From positions 7,302-36,697 of the forward strand of contig DCVQ01000016.1 in the NCBI GenBank assembly GCA_002328745.1: a stretch of DNA of 29,396 nucleotides, read 5' to 3'. This DNA comes from Actinobacteria bacterium UBA2184. GTDB taxonomy: Bacteria > Actinomycetota > Coriobacteriia > Anaerosomatales > Anaerosomataceae. The notes beneath the pieces are model-generated. The model was not told where the DNA came from. It saw only the letters and a program-made list of their open reading frames with translations, and searched no databases. Made by a program: the position numbers and the translations under genes. Shown here one piece after another: positions 7,448 through 15,101 of this stretch. Positions within the stretch are counted from its first letter, which is position 1. Each line of letters begins with the position of its first letter.

Positions 7448-7463
7448 TGGCATATGGCTTGCA
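7448..7463 (+). promoter_or_regulatory. Putative sigma-54 (-24/-12) promoter downstream of the activator gene
   Basis: TGGCATATGGCTTGCA matches TGGCACG-N4-TTGCW at 9 of the 11 fixed positions plus the final A. The GG (7449-7450) and GC (7461-7462) doublets have the required 12-base offset. Predicted start is near 7474, leaving a 30-base leader with GGAG at 7494-7497 before the GTG at 7504. Confidence 0.6.
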
Positions 7464-7503
7464 CCCGTGTTCGGGGTCAAGAGCATCGTGAACGGAGCTT
7501 CAG

Positions 7504-7827
7504 GTGAATCGGCCCCACAGACTCGTGATCATAGTGGCGATGGCGCTTCTCGTGCTCGTCGCCGTCACGGGTACGACGCTCCTGGTCGTCGGGACGAACG
7601 ATAGGGCGGCCTCCGCGCGGTCGGAGTGGCTCGGCCCGATCGCCACCGTCGCGGTGCTGGTCGGCGCCGCAGCATTCCTGGGAACGAGCGGCCATCATGA
7701 TCCCAGCACCCCGCACGGCGTCGTGTGCGATTCGTGCGGCCGTGAAGTGCTCGCCCACTGGCGAATGTGCCCTTACTGTGGCGCGATGCTGGACGGGTCC
7801 GTCACGGGTACATCAACAACGTCATGA
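7504..7827 (+). CDS. Small membrane protein with C-terminal zinc ribbon
   Basis: A 107-residue protein starting at GTG with GGAG 6 bases upstream. Two hydrophobic helices (about 8-30 and 44-61) are followed by a zinc ribbon made of C75xxC78 and C89xxC92 ('CDSCGREVLAHWRMCPYCGAML'-like). I do not recognise a named family. The ribbon is probably cytoplasmic if both termini face inward. The upstream neighbour is the NtrC-class regulator and the only promoter signal seen is a sigma-54-type element, so expression probably depends on the local two-component system. The downstream neighbour, 66 bases away, is an HMA metal-binding protein. Confidence 0.75.
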   Translation: MNRPHRLVIIVAMALLVLVAVTGTTLLVVGTNDRAASARSEWLGPIATVAVLVGAAAFLGTSGHHDPSTPHGVVCDSCGREVLAHWRMCPYCGAMLDGSVTGTSTTS

Positions 7828-7893
7828 TCTGCCGGTAGTGCGGGGCGCAGCCCGTGCGATATCGCCCCGGATCCCGCGACTCAAGGAGGACGC

Positions 7894-8118
7894 ATGGCTA
7901 TCGTCACTCGCCGGTTCGAAACCACCGGGATGCACTGCCCTTCGTGCTCGATGCTCATCCAGATGGACGTCGGCGATCTCACCGGCGTCGAATCCGTGTC
8001 AGCGGATCACCGCACCGGCAACACCCTGGTCACCTATGATGACGAGCGGGTGGGCCCCGCCGACATCGTGGACGCGATCATGAAGGCCGGGTACGGGGCG
8101 ACCCTCATCGAGGACTAG
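7894..8118 (+). CDS. Heavy-metal-associated (HMA) domain protein, CopZ-like
   Basis: A 74-residue single-domain protein with the HMA signature TGMHCPSCSM, with metal-binding C15 and C18, followed by the usual beta-alpha-beta-beta-alpha-beta pattern ending 'IVDAIMKAGYGATL'. A strong AAGGAGG lies 4 bases before the ATG. Such proteins are soluble chaperones delivering Cu(I) or other soft metals to P-type ATPases or repressors. No ATPase gene is in this window. It lies between a membrane zinc-ribbon protein and a CcdA-like transporter whose promoter carries a CsoR/CstR operator. It may be read from the sigma-54 promoter at 7448, since no separate promoter is evident. Confidence 0.9.
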   Translation: MAIVTRRFETTGMHCPSCSMLIQMDVGDLTGVESVSADHRTGNTLVTYDDERVGPADIVDAIMKAGYGATLIED

Positions 8119-8153
8119 ACTCGTTCCCGGGGTCGCTGTTCTCGCGTCAGCGC

Positions 8154-8182
8154 TGGACAAAAATACCCCTGGGGGGTATAAG
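8154..8182 (+). promoter_or_regulatory. Predicted sigma-70-type promoter of the CcdA-like gene
   Basis: TGGACA (8154-8159) and TATAAG (8177-8182) are separated by 17 bases. The CsoR/CstR palindrome at 8163-8179 fills the spacer and overlaps the -10, the expected geometry for simple repression. The leader to the ATG at 8233 would be about 45 bases. Confidence 0.6.
8163..8179. promoter_or_regulatory. Second CsoR/CstR-type operator (7-3-7 palindrome)
   Basis: ATACCCC-TGG-GGGGTAT has the same half-sites and 3-base spacer as the palindrome at 1137-1153 and differs only within the spacer. It lies in the core promoter of the CcdA-like gene, which places that gene in the regulon of the CsoR/CstR-family repressor encoded at 772-1074. 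Confidence 0.8.
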
Positions 8183-8232
8183 GGAGCGACGGTCGTACGG
8201 CGCGCGACGCGCCGAGTGGAGAGGACGGGAAC

Positions 8233-8958
8233 ATGGTCAGTCTCGGTGAAGTGCTGACCGCGCTCGGCGCGGGAGTGCTCACGTTCCTGTCGCCGTGCGT
8301 GCTTCCGCTGATCCCCGGCTACATCGCGTTCATGACCGGCATGACCACGGCACAGCTCGCCGAGCCGGACCGCAAGACCAAGTCGGTGCTCGTGCCCTCG
8401 CTGCTGTTCGTTCTCGGGTTCAGCATCGTCTTTGTGGCGCTCGGGGCATCGGCGTCGGCTGCCGGCGCGTTCCTGACGCAGAACCAGGCGGTTTTCGAGA
8501 AGGTGGCCGGCCTGATCATCTTCCTGCTCGGCTTCTTCATGCTCGGCATCATCAAAGTGCCGTGGCTATACGGAGAGGCCCGTTTCGAGATGAACAAGGC
8601 CCGGCGCTTCGGCGGACTGGCCGCGCTCGTTATGGGCATGGCGTTCGCGTTCGGCTGGTCGCCGTGCGTCGGCCCGATCCTCGGCGGCATCCTCATGATG
8701 GCGGCAAGCACCGCCGAGGTCGGCAGAGGCGTGATCCTGCTGGGGGTCTACTCGCTTGGCATCGGCATCCCGTTCGTCCTCGTGGCGCTCACCCTCGGCC
8801 ACGTGAAGCCGGTTCTCAACTGGCTCAATCGCCGGACGCTGATCATCAATCGCGTCGCGGGTATCGTCCTCATGGTGCTGGGCGTGCTCATCGCCGTGGG
8901 GTGGATCGACGAGGTCGTCGGCTGGCTGAGCGCGTTCATCCCCAAGATCGGCGGCTGA
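8233..8958 (+). CDS. ccdA: CcdA-like thiol-disulfide transporter (DsbD transmembrane family)
   Basis: A 241-residue protein with six predicted membrane helices. It has the two conserved redox cysteines of the CcdA/DsbD_2 family: C22 in 'FLSPCVLPLIPGY' and C145 in 'GWSPCVGPILGG'. CcdA moves reducing equivalents from cytoplasmic thioredoxin across the membrane to extracytoplasmic thiol proteins, for example in cytochrome c maturation. No ResA/CcsX or cytochrome synthase gene is adjacent, so its partner is unknown. An AGAGGA sequence precedes the ATG. The promoter contains the 7-3-7 operator, so expression should respond to the repressor's signal (copper or persulfide). Being next to an HMA protein also fits a metal-stress version of CcdA. 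Confidence 0.9.
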   Translation: MVSLGEVLTALGAGVLTFLSPCVLPLIPGYIAFMTGMTTAQLAEPDRKTKSVLVPSLLFVLGFSIVFVALGASASAAGAFLTQNQAVFEKVAGLIIFLLGFFMLGIIKVPWLYGEARFEMNKARRFGGLAALVMGMAFAFGWSPCVGPILGGILMMAASTAEVGRGVILLGVYSLGIGIPFVLVALTLGHVKPVLNWLNRRTLIINRVAGIVLMVLGVLIAVGWIDEVVGWLSAFIPKIGG

Positions 8959-9028
8959 CGGCTGCTGCCGCGTGCGGCGGCCGGACCGGCACCGCGCAAT
9001 CAGAGCCGGTCGCTCACGGCCGCTTTCG

Positions 9029-9057
9029 TTGCCCCGTCACCGGGCGTGCTCTAGGAT
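9029..9057 (+). promoter_or_regulatory. Predicted sigma-70-type promoter of the GAF/SpoIIE phosphatase gene
   Basis: TTGCCC (9029-9034), a 17-base spacer and TAGGAT (9052-9057) lie in the 143-base gap after the CcdA-like gene. A start near 9064 would give a leader of about 38 bases to the ATG at 9102. Confidence 0.55.
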
Positions 9058-9101
9058 GAAAGTCCTGGGTACGCCCGGCTTTTGTATCGGCAGGTCACGG
9101 G

Positions 9102-12100
9102 ATGCGACAGCGACAGCGCACGCGCTTCACGCTCGCCAACAGGCTTCTCGCCCTGTCGGCGCTGATCGTGCTCGCGACCACGCTGCTGCTGTCCGCGACG
9201 ACGTTCGTCGGCGTCTACGCGATGGCGAACCGCCAGGTGTCGGCGCGGCAGTCGGCGTATCGCGATATCCTCATGGCCGAGATCGGTGGTCGCCTCAACA
9301 TCTCGTACGGCGTCGTCTGTACGACTGCCGAGCAGAAGGGGATCAAGGGCGACGAGGTTGCCGAGTACCGTCGCGTCCTGTCGGCATCGGGTCTGGAGAA
9401 CGCTCAGCATCTTCACGGCTTCGCGCTGGTGGGCGCGGACGGCACTCTGCTGCAGGAGTGGCCGAGCGGGATAGGCGCCGACATCCCCCCGGGCAAGGGC
9501 GTCACCGACGGGCCGTTCGTATGGGACAAGCCGAGTGCCGCCTCGCGGACGGGCACGCTCTGGATCGCCGCACCCGTCGATGCAGCGGACGGAACGGTGC
9601 GCACGCTGTGGGCTCGGGTACGCGTCGAGTTCGTAGGGCAGGAGCTCGCGCACATCGCGATATCTCCGGGCGCTCCGATCGCGCTCGTCTTCGATGCCGG
9701 TGGCACCCCGGTCTTCGCCGGGGGCGTCTTCAGTCGGATAGAGGGAAGCGTTTTCGAGTTCCTTCCCGACGAGGAGCACGGCGCCAGAGGAAGCGTGCGG
9801 GCGATCGGCGATTCCGCGTACACGGGTCACTACGGCGACCTCACGACCCCGCCTGGACTCGGCTGGCGCGTGGGAGTGATGGAGCCCTCCTCGAGGGCCA
9901 TGACCGAGGCATGGCAGGCGATGCAATCGGGCGTGCTCGGATGGGTTCTGGCGCTCGTCTTCGCGACCGGCGCGTCGCTGGTGATGGTCGGACGGGTCAC
10001 GCGGCCTCTCCGGGAGCTCGAGCAGCGCGCACGCGCGCTTGCCTCGGGCTCATCTCCCGAGCAGGAGACGGTGGACGAGTACGATGAAGTCGCGCGCCTT
10101 CTCGACGCGGTGAACACGCTGGGGCGTCGGCTGGACCGCGTGAGGAGTATCGCCGAACTGCTCGCGCGCTCCACGGACCTCACGCAGGTGCTCGAGGGTG
10201 TCACGACTTCGATCGCTCACATGCTCGATGTCGAGGACGTCGATGTGCTCCTCCTGGCGGATGACGGGCAGCTCGAGCTGGTGGCGGCGCAGGGGTCGCT
10301 GGCCGACCGTCTCGGCATCCGCGTCGAGCTCAGCGACGTCCCCTGGATCAGCCGCTCGATCGCGGACGGGCAATCCATCGAGGTGCCGGGCGATGCCGCG
10401 GACCCGCTGCTGGCGCTCCACGACGCCCCGGGCGCCGTGGCAGTGTCGACACCGCTTCGTGCGGGGGAGGACATGATCGGCGTCGTGGCGGTCCTTCGCC
10501 GCGACGGGCGGGCGTTCACGACAGCCGAGATCGAGACGGTCCGGTCGTTCGCGGCACAGGCCTCGGTCGCGCTGCGCAACTCGCGCCTGTTCGAGCGCGA
10601 GCGCAGGTCGCGACGGGACGAAGCCGCCCTGAACGCGATCGCCGGCCGCGTGACGTCACCGGTGGGTCTCCAGGACACGCTGTCCGAGGTTGCGACCACC
10701 GCCGCGGCGCTGCTCGGCTACGATGCGGGCTTCGTCGTGCTGAGCGACCGCTCCGCCTTCGGCCTGCCGCCCTCGGAGAGCAGCGAGAGCGACGCCTTCT
10801 GGTTCGGCCTCTGGGAACGCCAACACGGCGGTGATGAGGCGGTGCCGCTCGTGATCGGCATGGGGGAGCGGGAGGCGCAGGCGGAGTTGCCCGACGGCAG
10901 GCCCGCCGAGCTGTGCATGATCGTTCCGCTCAGCCGGGGCGGCGTGCTGGCGGGGCTGCTCGTGCTGCTGTCGGTCCGCGACCGCATGGTGACGGGGGAG
11001 CGCACGATCGCGCTTGCCGATACGGTCGGGAAGCAACTGTCGCTGGCGCTCGACAACGCGTACCTGTACGAGGAGACGCGCAGCCGAGCGGACAACATGG
11101 AGACGATCTTCCGCATCAGCCATGCGGTCGCTTCCTCCCTGCAGAGCCGGGTCGTGCTCAATCGCGTCCTGGACGTGGTCCAGAAGATCCTGTCCGCTGA
11201 CGCCGTCATGCTCATGACGTACGACGCCGCGCGCAAGACGATGACCGTGCCGATGGCGCGCGGGATCCTGCACCGCGACATGCTCGAGGCCACCTTCCGG
11301 CCCGGCGAGGACGTCCCCGGACGCGTGTTCGAGACGCGCGAGCCCGAACGGTTCGACCGCATCGCGTCCGCTGACACGCGCCTTCTGAACGCGGCAGCCG
11401 CGCAGGGGCTGTCGTCGTTGCTGGCGGTGCCGCTTCTCGCACGGGGGAAGAGCATCGGCGTGCTCGCGGTGTTCGCGCGCGCCGAGGCCGCGTTCTCGAC
11501 CGACGAGCTCGACTTGCTGCGGACGTTCGCGTCGCAGGCCGCGCTCGCGATCGACACCGCCGCCCTGTTCAGCCGCGAGCACCACGTGGCTACGGTGCTG
11601 CAGGAGAGCATCCTGCCCTCGCGCCTACCGCGGGTGGAGGGGATCGAATCCGCCAGTGTGTATCTCCCGGCCGGCACCGACGTCGAGATCGGCGGGGACT
11701 ACTTCGATCTGTTCGAGGCTCCGGACGGCAGGGTCGTGGTCTCGATGGGCGATGTCTGCGGCAAGGGCGTCGAGGCCGCCACGAAGACGTCGATGATCAA
11801 GTACGCCATCCGCGGCATGGCGGTGGCCGGACTCGGGCCGGCGAGGGTCCTCGAGGAGCTTAACCGGATGCTCGTCGCGTCTGGCGACGCCATGAGCATC
11901 GTGACGCTGTGGCTCGGCTACCTCGACATCGGCACGCTCGAGCTGCTGTACGCGGATGGAGGGCACCCTCCCGGTCTGTTGCTCCGGGCGGACGACCGGC
12001 GCATCGAGCGCCTGTCCACCACGGGTGCGCTCCTGGGAGCGGTGGGGGACGCGACGTGGAGCGAGCATCGCGTCGCGATACCGCCCGGTTCGACGCTGCT

Positions 12101-12341
12101 GCTCTACACGGACGGCGTGACCGAGGCACGCAGCGGGGGCCGCTTCTTCGGCGAGGGCCGCGTCCGGCGGGCGCTCAGGGCGGGCGGGACTGCCGGCGAG
12201 CTCGCCGAGCGCCTGATAGCGACGGTCAAGCGGTTCTCGGCGGGAGAGCTGCGCGACGACGCGGCGATCCTGGCGCTGGTGTGCGGAGAGGCTACCGGGC
12301 CGGCAGCACGGGTTACGCCGCCGGCGAGCAGTGGTATGTGA
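9102..12341 (+). CDS. Multi-sensor SpoIIE-type PP2C phosphatase (membrane, HAMP, three GAF)
   Basis: A 1079-residue signalling protein. TM1 is at about 16-40, an extracytoplasmic sensor region at 41-275, TM2 at 276-296 and HAMP at 297-350. GAF1 spans about 355-495, GAF2 508-655 and GAF3 668-823. A C-terminal SpoIIE/RsbU-type PP2C phosphatase spans 835-1065. Phosphatase metal-site motifs are intact: GGDYFD (864-869), GDVCGKGVEA (883-892), ADGGHPP (951-957), YTDGVTEAR (1002-1010) and DDAAIL (1052-1057). Family knowledge predicts that it dephosphorylates a STAS anti-anti-sigma protein. The next gene encodes exactly such a STAS domain, 32 bases downstream. The ligands of the sensor domains are unknown. 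Confidence 0.93.
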   Translation: MRQRQRTRFTLANRLLALSALIVLATTLLLSATTFVGVYAMANRQVSARQSAYRDILMAEIGGRLNISYGVVCTTAEQKGIKGDEVAEYRRVLSASGLENAQHLHGFALVGADGTLLQEWPSGIGADIPPGKGVTDGPFVWDKPSAASRTGTLWIAAPVDAADGTVRTLWARVRVEFVGQELAHIAISPGAPIALVFDAGGTPVFAGGVFSRIEGSVFEFLPDEEHGARGSVRAIGDSAYTGHYGDLTTPPGLGWRVGVMEPSSRAMTEAWQAMQSGVLGWVLALVFATGASLVMVGRVTRPLRELEQRARALASGSSPEQETVDEYDEVARLLDAVNTLGRRLDRVRSIAELLARSTDLTQVLEGVTTSIAHMLDVEDVDVLLLADDGQLELVAAQGSLADRLGIRVELSDVPWISRSIADGQSIEVPGDAADPLLALHDAPGAVAVSTPLRAGEDMIGVVAVLRRDGRAFTTAEIETVRSFAAQASVALRNSRLFERERRSRRDEAALNAIAGRVTSPVGLQDTLSEVATTAAALLGYDAGFVVLSDRSAFGLPPSESSESDAFWFGLWERQHGGDEAVPLVIGMGEREAQAELPDGRPAELCMIVPLSRGGVLAGLLVLLSVRDRMVTGERTIALADTVGKQLSLALDNAYLYEETRSRADNMETIFRISHAVASSLQSRVVLNRVLDVVQKILSADAVMLMTYDAARKTMTVPMARGILHRDMLEATFRPGEDVPGRVFETREPERFDRIASADTRLLNAAAAQGLSSLLAVPLLARGKSIGVLAVFARAEAAFSTDELDLLRTFASQAALAIDTAALFSREHHVATVLQESILPSRLPRVEGIESASVYLPAGTDVEIGGDYFDLFEAPDGRVVVSMGDVCGKGVEAATKTSMIKYAIRGMAVAGLGPARVLEELNRMLVASGDAMSIVTLWLGYLDIGTLELLYADGGHPPGLLLRADDRRIERLSTTGALLGAVGDATWSEHRVAIPPGSTLLLYTDGVTEARSGGRFFGEGRVRRALRAGGTAGELAERLIATVKRFSAGELRDDAAILALVCGEATGPAARVTPPASSGM

Positions 12342-12373
12342 CCCGTGGACAGCATCGGGACGCGGGGAGAGCG

Positions 12374-13156
12374 ATGAAGATAGCGACGGAACACGAGCAC
12401 GACACGCGTTCGTGCGTCGTGCGCCTTGGTGGTGAGATCGACGCAGGGAACGTAGGCGACGTGCGCCACGCGCTCGAGAACGCGCTCAATCGCGGGTGCA
12501 TGAACGTCGTGCTCGACCTCTCACGCGTCACGTACGCCGACAGCTCGGCGCTGGGTCTCATCGTGTGGGCGGACAGGCTCCTGGTGCCGAAGGGCGGTCG
12601 GCTGGTGCTCGCGGGGGCTAGCCGTCACGTCGGCCGCATCCTGGAGCTGTCGGGCCTGGTGGGAGCGGCGCCGACTGTGTCTGCTTCGCCCGACGTCGAC
12701 GACGCTCTCGCGGGGCTCGAACTGCCGACCTTACCGGCGGAACCGCTCTGGACTCGCAGCTTCGAAGTCGTCGCCGACGCGACCGCACTGGCGGACATCA
12801 GGAATACGGTGTGCGAGACGCTCGAGCCGCTCGGCATGGGCGAGTCCGCGCTCTTCGACGTGCGGGTGGCGGTGGGCGAGGCTCTTTCGAACGCCGTCAG
12901 ACACGGTTCGTCGGGCTCGGGCGACGAGATGGTGGGCATATGCGTGACCGCGCATCCCGATCGTGTGGTCATCGAGGTCTCCGACAGCGGAACCGGGTTC
13001 GACGGGCAGTCGTTGGCCGGAGCCGATCCCTACGCGGCGTCGGGTCGCGGGGTGCTGTTCATGCGCGCGCTCATGGACCGCGTCGAATTCTCCGCGACCT
13101 CGTCGGGAGGAACCGCGGTGACTCTGGTGAAACACCTGGAGGGCCAGGACACCTGA
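12374..13156 (+). CDS. STAS-HATPase fusion (anti-anti-sigma plus anti-sigma kinase domains)
   Basis: A 260-residue protein starting at an ATG with GGGGAG 4 bases upstream. Residues 1-105 form a STAS domain with the phospho-acceptor motif ADSSALGL (Ser57 or Ser58). Residues about 125-258 form an RsbW/SpoIIAB-type HATPase_c_2 kinase domain with the N-box GEALSNAVRHG (N173) and the G1 motif 'SDSGTGFD' (D204). Partner-switching systems normally encode antagonist and kinase as separate proteins, so fusing them suggests self-phosphorylation in cis or a switch controlling another target. The upstream phosphatase is the likely opposing enzyme. No sigma factor gene that this would control is in the window. 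Confidence 0.9.
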   Translation: MKIATEHEHDTRSCVVRLGGEIDAGNVGDVRHALENALNRGCMNVVLDLSRVTYADSSALGLIVWADRLLVPKGGRLVLAGASRHVGRILELSGLVGAAPTVSASPDVDDALAGLELPTLPAEPLWTRSFEVVADATALADIRNTVCETLEPLGMGESALFDVRVAVGEALSNAVRHGSSGSGDEMVGICVTAHPDRVVIEVSDSGTGFDGQSLAGADPYAASGRGVLFMRALMDRVEFSATSSGGTAVTLVKHLEGQDT

Positions 13157-13227
13157 ACGACCGGTAGTGTAACCGTGCGCCGGGAGCGGTATCCTCTCAC
13201 CGAGAAGACTACACAGGGAGGCGTTCG

Positions 13228-13794
13228 ATGGAGCTCATGCAGGCTATCCGCGGGCGGCGGTCGATACGCGTCTTCGACGGTCGGCCGATCGATCGGCCGG
13301 TGCTCGAGGAGATCGTCGGCGCCGCGTCGTACGCACCGTCTCGGATGAACGTCCAGCCGTGGCACTTCCATGTGGCCACGGGCGAGGCACGCCAACGCGT
13401 GGCCGCCGTTATGGCGATGACGACCGCGTATCTGCAGGAGTATGTGGATGTTCTCGGCCCCGAGCATGTCGAGCATGCTGCGCGCTTCTACGCTGATCTG
13501 GGCGGTGCGCCGGTCATCATCGGTATTTCCTCGCCCCGTGACGATGACGTGTTCGAGGCCCGCGATTTCGCGATCAGCGTGGGCGCCGCGATCCAGAACC
13601 TGTTGCTCGCCGTGGAGGACAATGGGCTCGGCGCGTGCAGCCTGTCGGTCCCCGTCTGGATCCGCGACCAGCTGGCGGAGGTCTTCGAAGTCGATGCTGA
13701 GTGGGAGATCATGTCCCTCATCGTGATGGGCCATGCCGACGAGTCCCCGCATCCCAGGGACAGGCACACCGATGTGGTGACGTTCCTCACGTGA
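13228..13794 (+). CDS. Nitroreductase-family FMN oxidoreductase
   Basis: A 188-residue nitroreductase-like protein. The N-terminal 'IRGRRSIRVFDGRPIDRPVLEEIV' FMN-phosphate-binding arginine motif, 'AASYAPSRMNVQPWHF' and the C-terminal 'GAAIQNLLLAVEDNGLGAC' helix are all characteristic. These FMN enzymes reduce nitro groups, quinones or flavins using NAD(P)H; the physiological substrate is unknown. AGGGAGG precedes the ATG by 6 bases. The stop codon overlaps the ATG of the following HAD hydrolase gene, so this is the first gene of a small operon with the HAD, UbiX and YqhA-like genes. A weak -10-like TATCCT at 13190 is not strong enough to call a promoter. Confidence 0.9.
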   Translation: MELMQAIRGRRSIRVFDGRPIDRPVLEEIVGAASYAPSRMNVQPWHFHVATGEARQRVAAVMAMTTAYLQEYVDVLGPEHVEHAARFYADLGGAPVIIGISSPRDDDVFEARDFAISVGAAIQNLLLAVEDNGLGACSLSVPVWIRDQLAEVFEVDAEWEIMSLIVMGHADESPHPRDRHTDVVTFLT

Positions 13795-14495
13795 TGGACC
13801 TGCGCGCCGTCTTCTTCGATGTGGGCAACACGCTGATATTCCCTCACCCGAGCGTGTCCGAGGTGTGTCGAGAGGTGTTGGCCGCCGCCGGTCACGACCA
13901 CGACCTCCAGGCGATCGAATCGTACATGCCGCTCGTCGACGCGTACTACGAGGAGCGGTACGCCGAGGACGACGCTTTCTGGACTTCCGAGGACCGTACG
14001 TCCTCGGTGTGGGTCGGCATGTACTCGCTGCTGTGCAGGGAGCTCGGCATCGAGGGCGAGGCGTTGGACATCGCCCGTCGCGTGTACGAGGAGTTCGGCA
14101 GGCCCGACCGCTGGGCGCTGTACGGCGACGTCCTGCCTGCGTTCACACGGCTGCGGGCCAGAGGGATCGCCGTCGGCATCATCTCCAATTGGGACTCCCG
14201 GCTGAGGGGACTGCTGGAGGGGCTGGGCCTCGGCACCCTGCTCGGCGATGTCGTCGCGTCGGCCGAGGTAGGGCTGCACAAGCCCGACCCTCGCATCTTC
14301 CGGCTCGCGTGCGAACGCCTCGGCGTGGAACCCGGTCAGGCCGCTCACGTCGGCGACCATCACTACGCCGACTACCTGGGCGCCTCAGCGCTGGGGATGA
14401 CAGCCGTTCTCATCGATCGCCATGGAGTCGATGCCGATCATGGCGTGTTGCCGATCGGCACCCTGGACGTGCTCGACGAAGTCCTGGGTATCTGA
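13794..14495 (+). CDS. HAD-superfamily hydrolase (HDHD3-like)
   Basis: A 233-residue HAD protein. Motif I is 'FFDVGNTL' with nucleophile D9, motif II is 'IISNWDSRL', motif III lysine is in 'GLHKPDPRIF', and motif IV is 'HVGDHHYADYLGA'. The position two residues after the nucleophile, usually the general-acid Asp of DxDxT phosphatases, is Gly (DVGNT), as in HDHD3-like members. Phosphatase activity may therefore be weak or specialised. A helical cap lies between motifs I and II. The ATG at 13794 is one base within the nitroreductase stop, so the genes are coupled. Substrate unknown. Confidence 0.88.
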   Translation: MDLRAVFFDVGNTLIFPHPSVSEVCREVLAAAGHDHDLQAIESYMPLVDAYYEERYAEDDAFWTSEDRTSSVWVGMYSLLCRELGIEGEALDIARRVYEEFGRPDRWALYGDVLPAFTRLRARGIAVGIISNWDSRLRGLLEGLGLGTLLGDVVASAEVGLHKPDPRIFRLACERLGVEPGQAAHVGDHHYADYLGASALGMTAVLIDRHGVDADHGVLPIGTLDVLDEVLGI

Positions 14496-14507
14496 TGGGG
14501 GGCAGGG

Positions 14508-15101
14508 ATGGACCGTTACACCGTCATCATCACCGGGGCGTCGGGCTCGGCGTACGGATTCAGGCTCGTCGAGCAGCTTCTGAGGGCCGGTGAGGTCACG
14601 CTGATCTTCACGCGGAGCGGCGCGGACGTGACCGCTCACGAGCTCGGCTTCACCGTGCCCGAGACCGCGGCGCGAGAAGCCGTGCTCCGCTTCCTCGACC
14701 TGCGCGGCGACCTGCCGCTGCGGGTCGCGTCCGATGACGACCTGTTCGATGCGGTGGTTTCGGGGACCAGCACGGGCGACGCGACCGTGGTGGCCCCGGC
14801 GTCGATGGGGTTCGTGGGCGCGCTCTCCTCGGGGGTGGGCGGAGGTCTTGCCCGCAGGGCCGCCGATGTGGCGCTCAAGGAACGTCGGCCCCTCGTGGTC
14901 GTACCGCGGGAGACTCCGCTCAGCCTCATCCACCTGCGCAGCCTCACCGCGCTCGCCGAAGCCGGCGCGATCGTCGTGCCGGCGATGCCGGCCTTCTACC
15001 AGCGTCCCGTATCCATCGACGATATGGTGAACTTCGTGGTCGGCAGGGTCCTCGATGTGCTCGGTGTGGAGCACGAACTCTACGTGAGGTGGCGGTCATG
15101 A
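14508..15101 (+). CDS. ubiX: Flavin prenyltransferase UbiX
   Basis: A 197-residue UbiX/Pad1 flavoprotein. The N-terminus 'YTVIITGASGSAYGFRLVEQLL' is the FMN-binding loop, and 'VVAPASMGFVGALSSGVGGGLARRAADVALKERRPLVVVPRETPLSLIHLRSL' contains the conserved active-site elements in order. UbiX joins dimethylallyl phosphate to FMN to make prenylated FMN, the cofactor of UbiD decarboxylases. No ubiD is visible in this window, so the client enzyme must be elsewhere. The preceding GGGGGCAGGG serves as a purine-rich ribosome-binding region. It overlaps the YqhA-like gene by four bases (ATGA). Confidence 0.93.
   Translation: MDRYTVIITGASGSAYGFRLVEQLLRAGEVTLIFTRSGADVTAHELGFTVPETAAREAVLRFLDLRGDLPLRVASDDDLFDAVVSGTSTGDATVVAPASMGFVGALSSGVGGGLARRAADVALKERRPLVVVPRETPLSLIHLRSLTALAEAGAIVVPAMPAFYQRPVSIDDMVNFVVGRVLDVLGVEHELYVRWRS

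Noticed and set aside
9066..9082. TGGGTACGCCCGGCTT as a sigma-54 promoter before the GAF phosphatase gene
   Set aside because: The GG-to-GC offset is not 12 and the TTGC element is missing; the sigma-70-like promoter at 9029-9057 is better.
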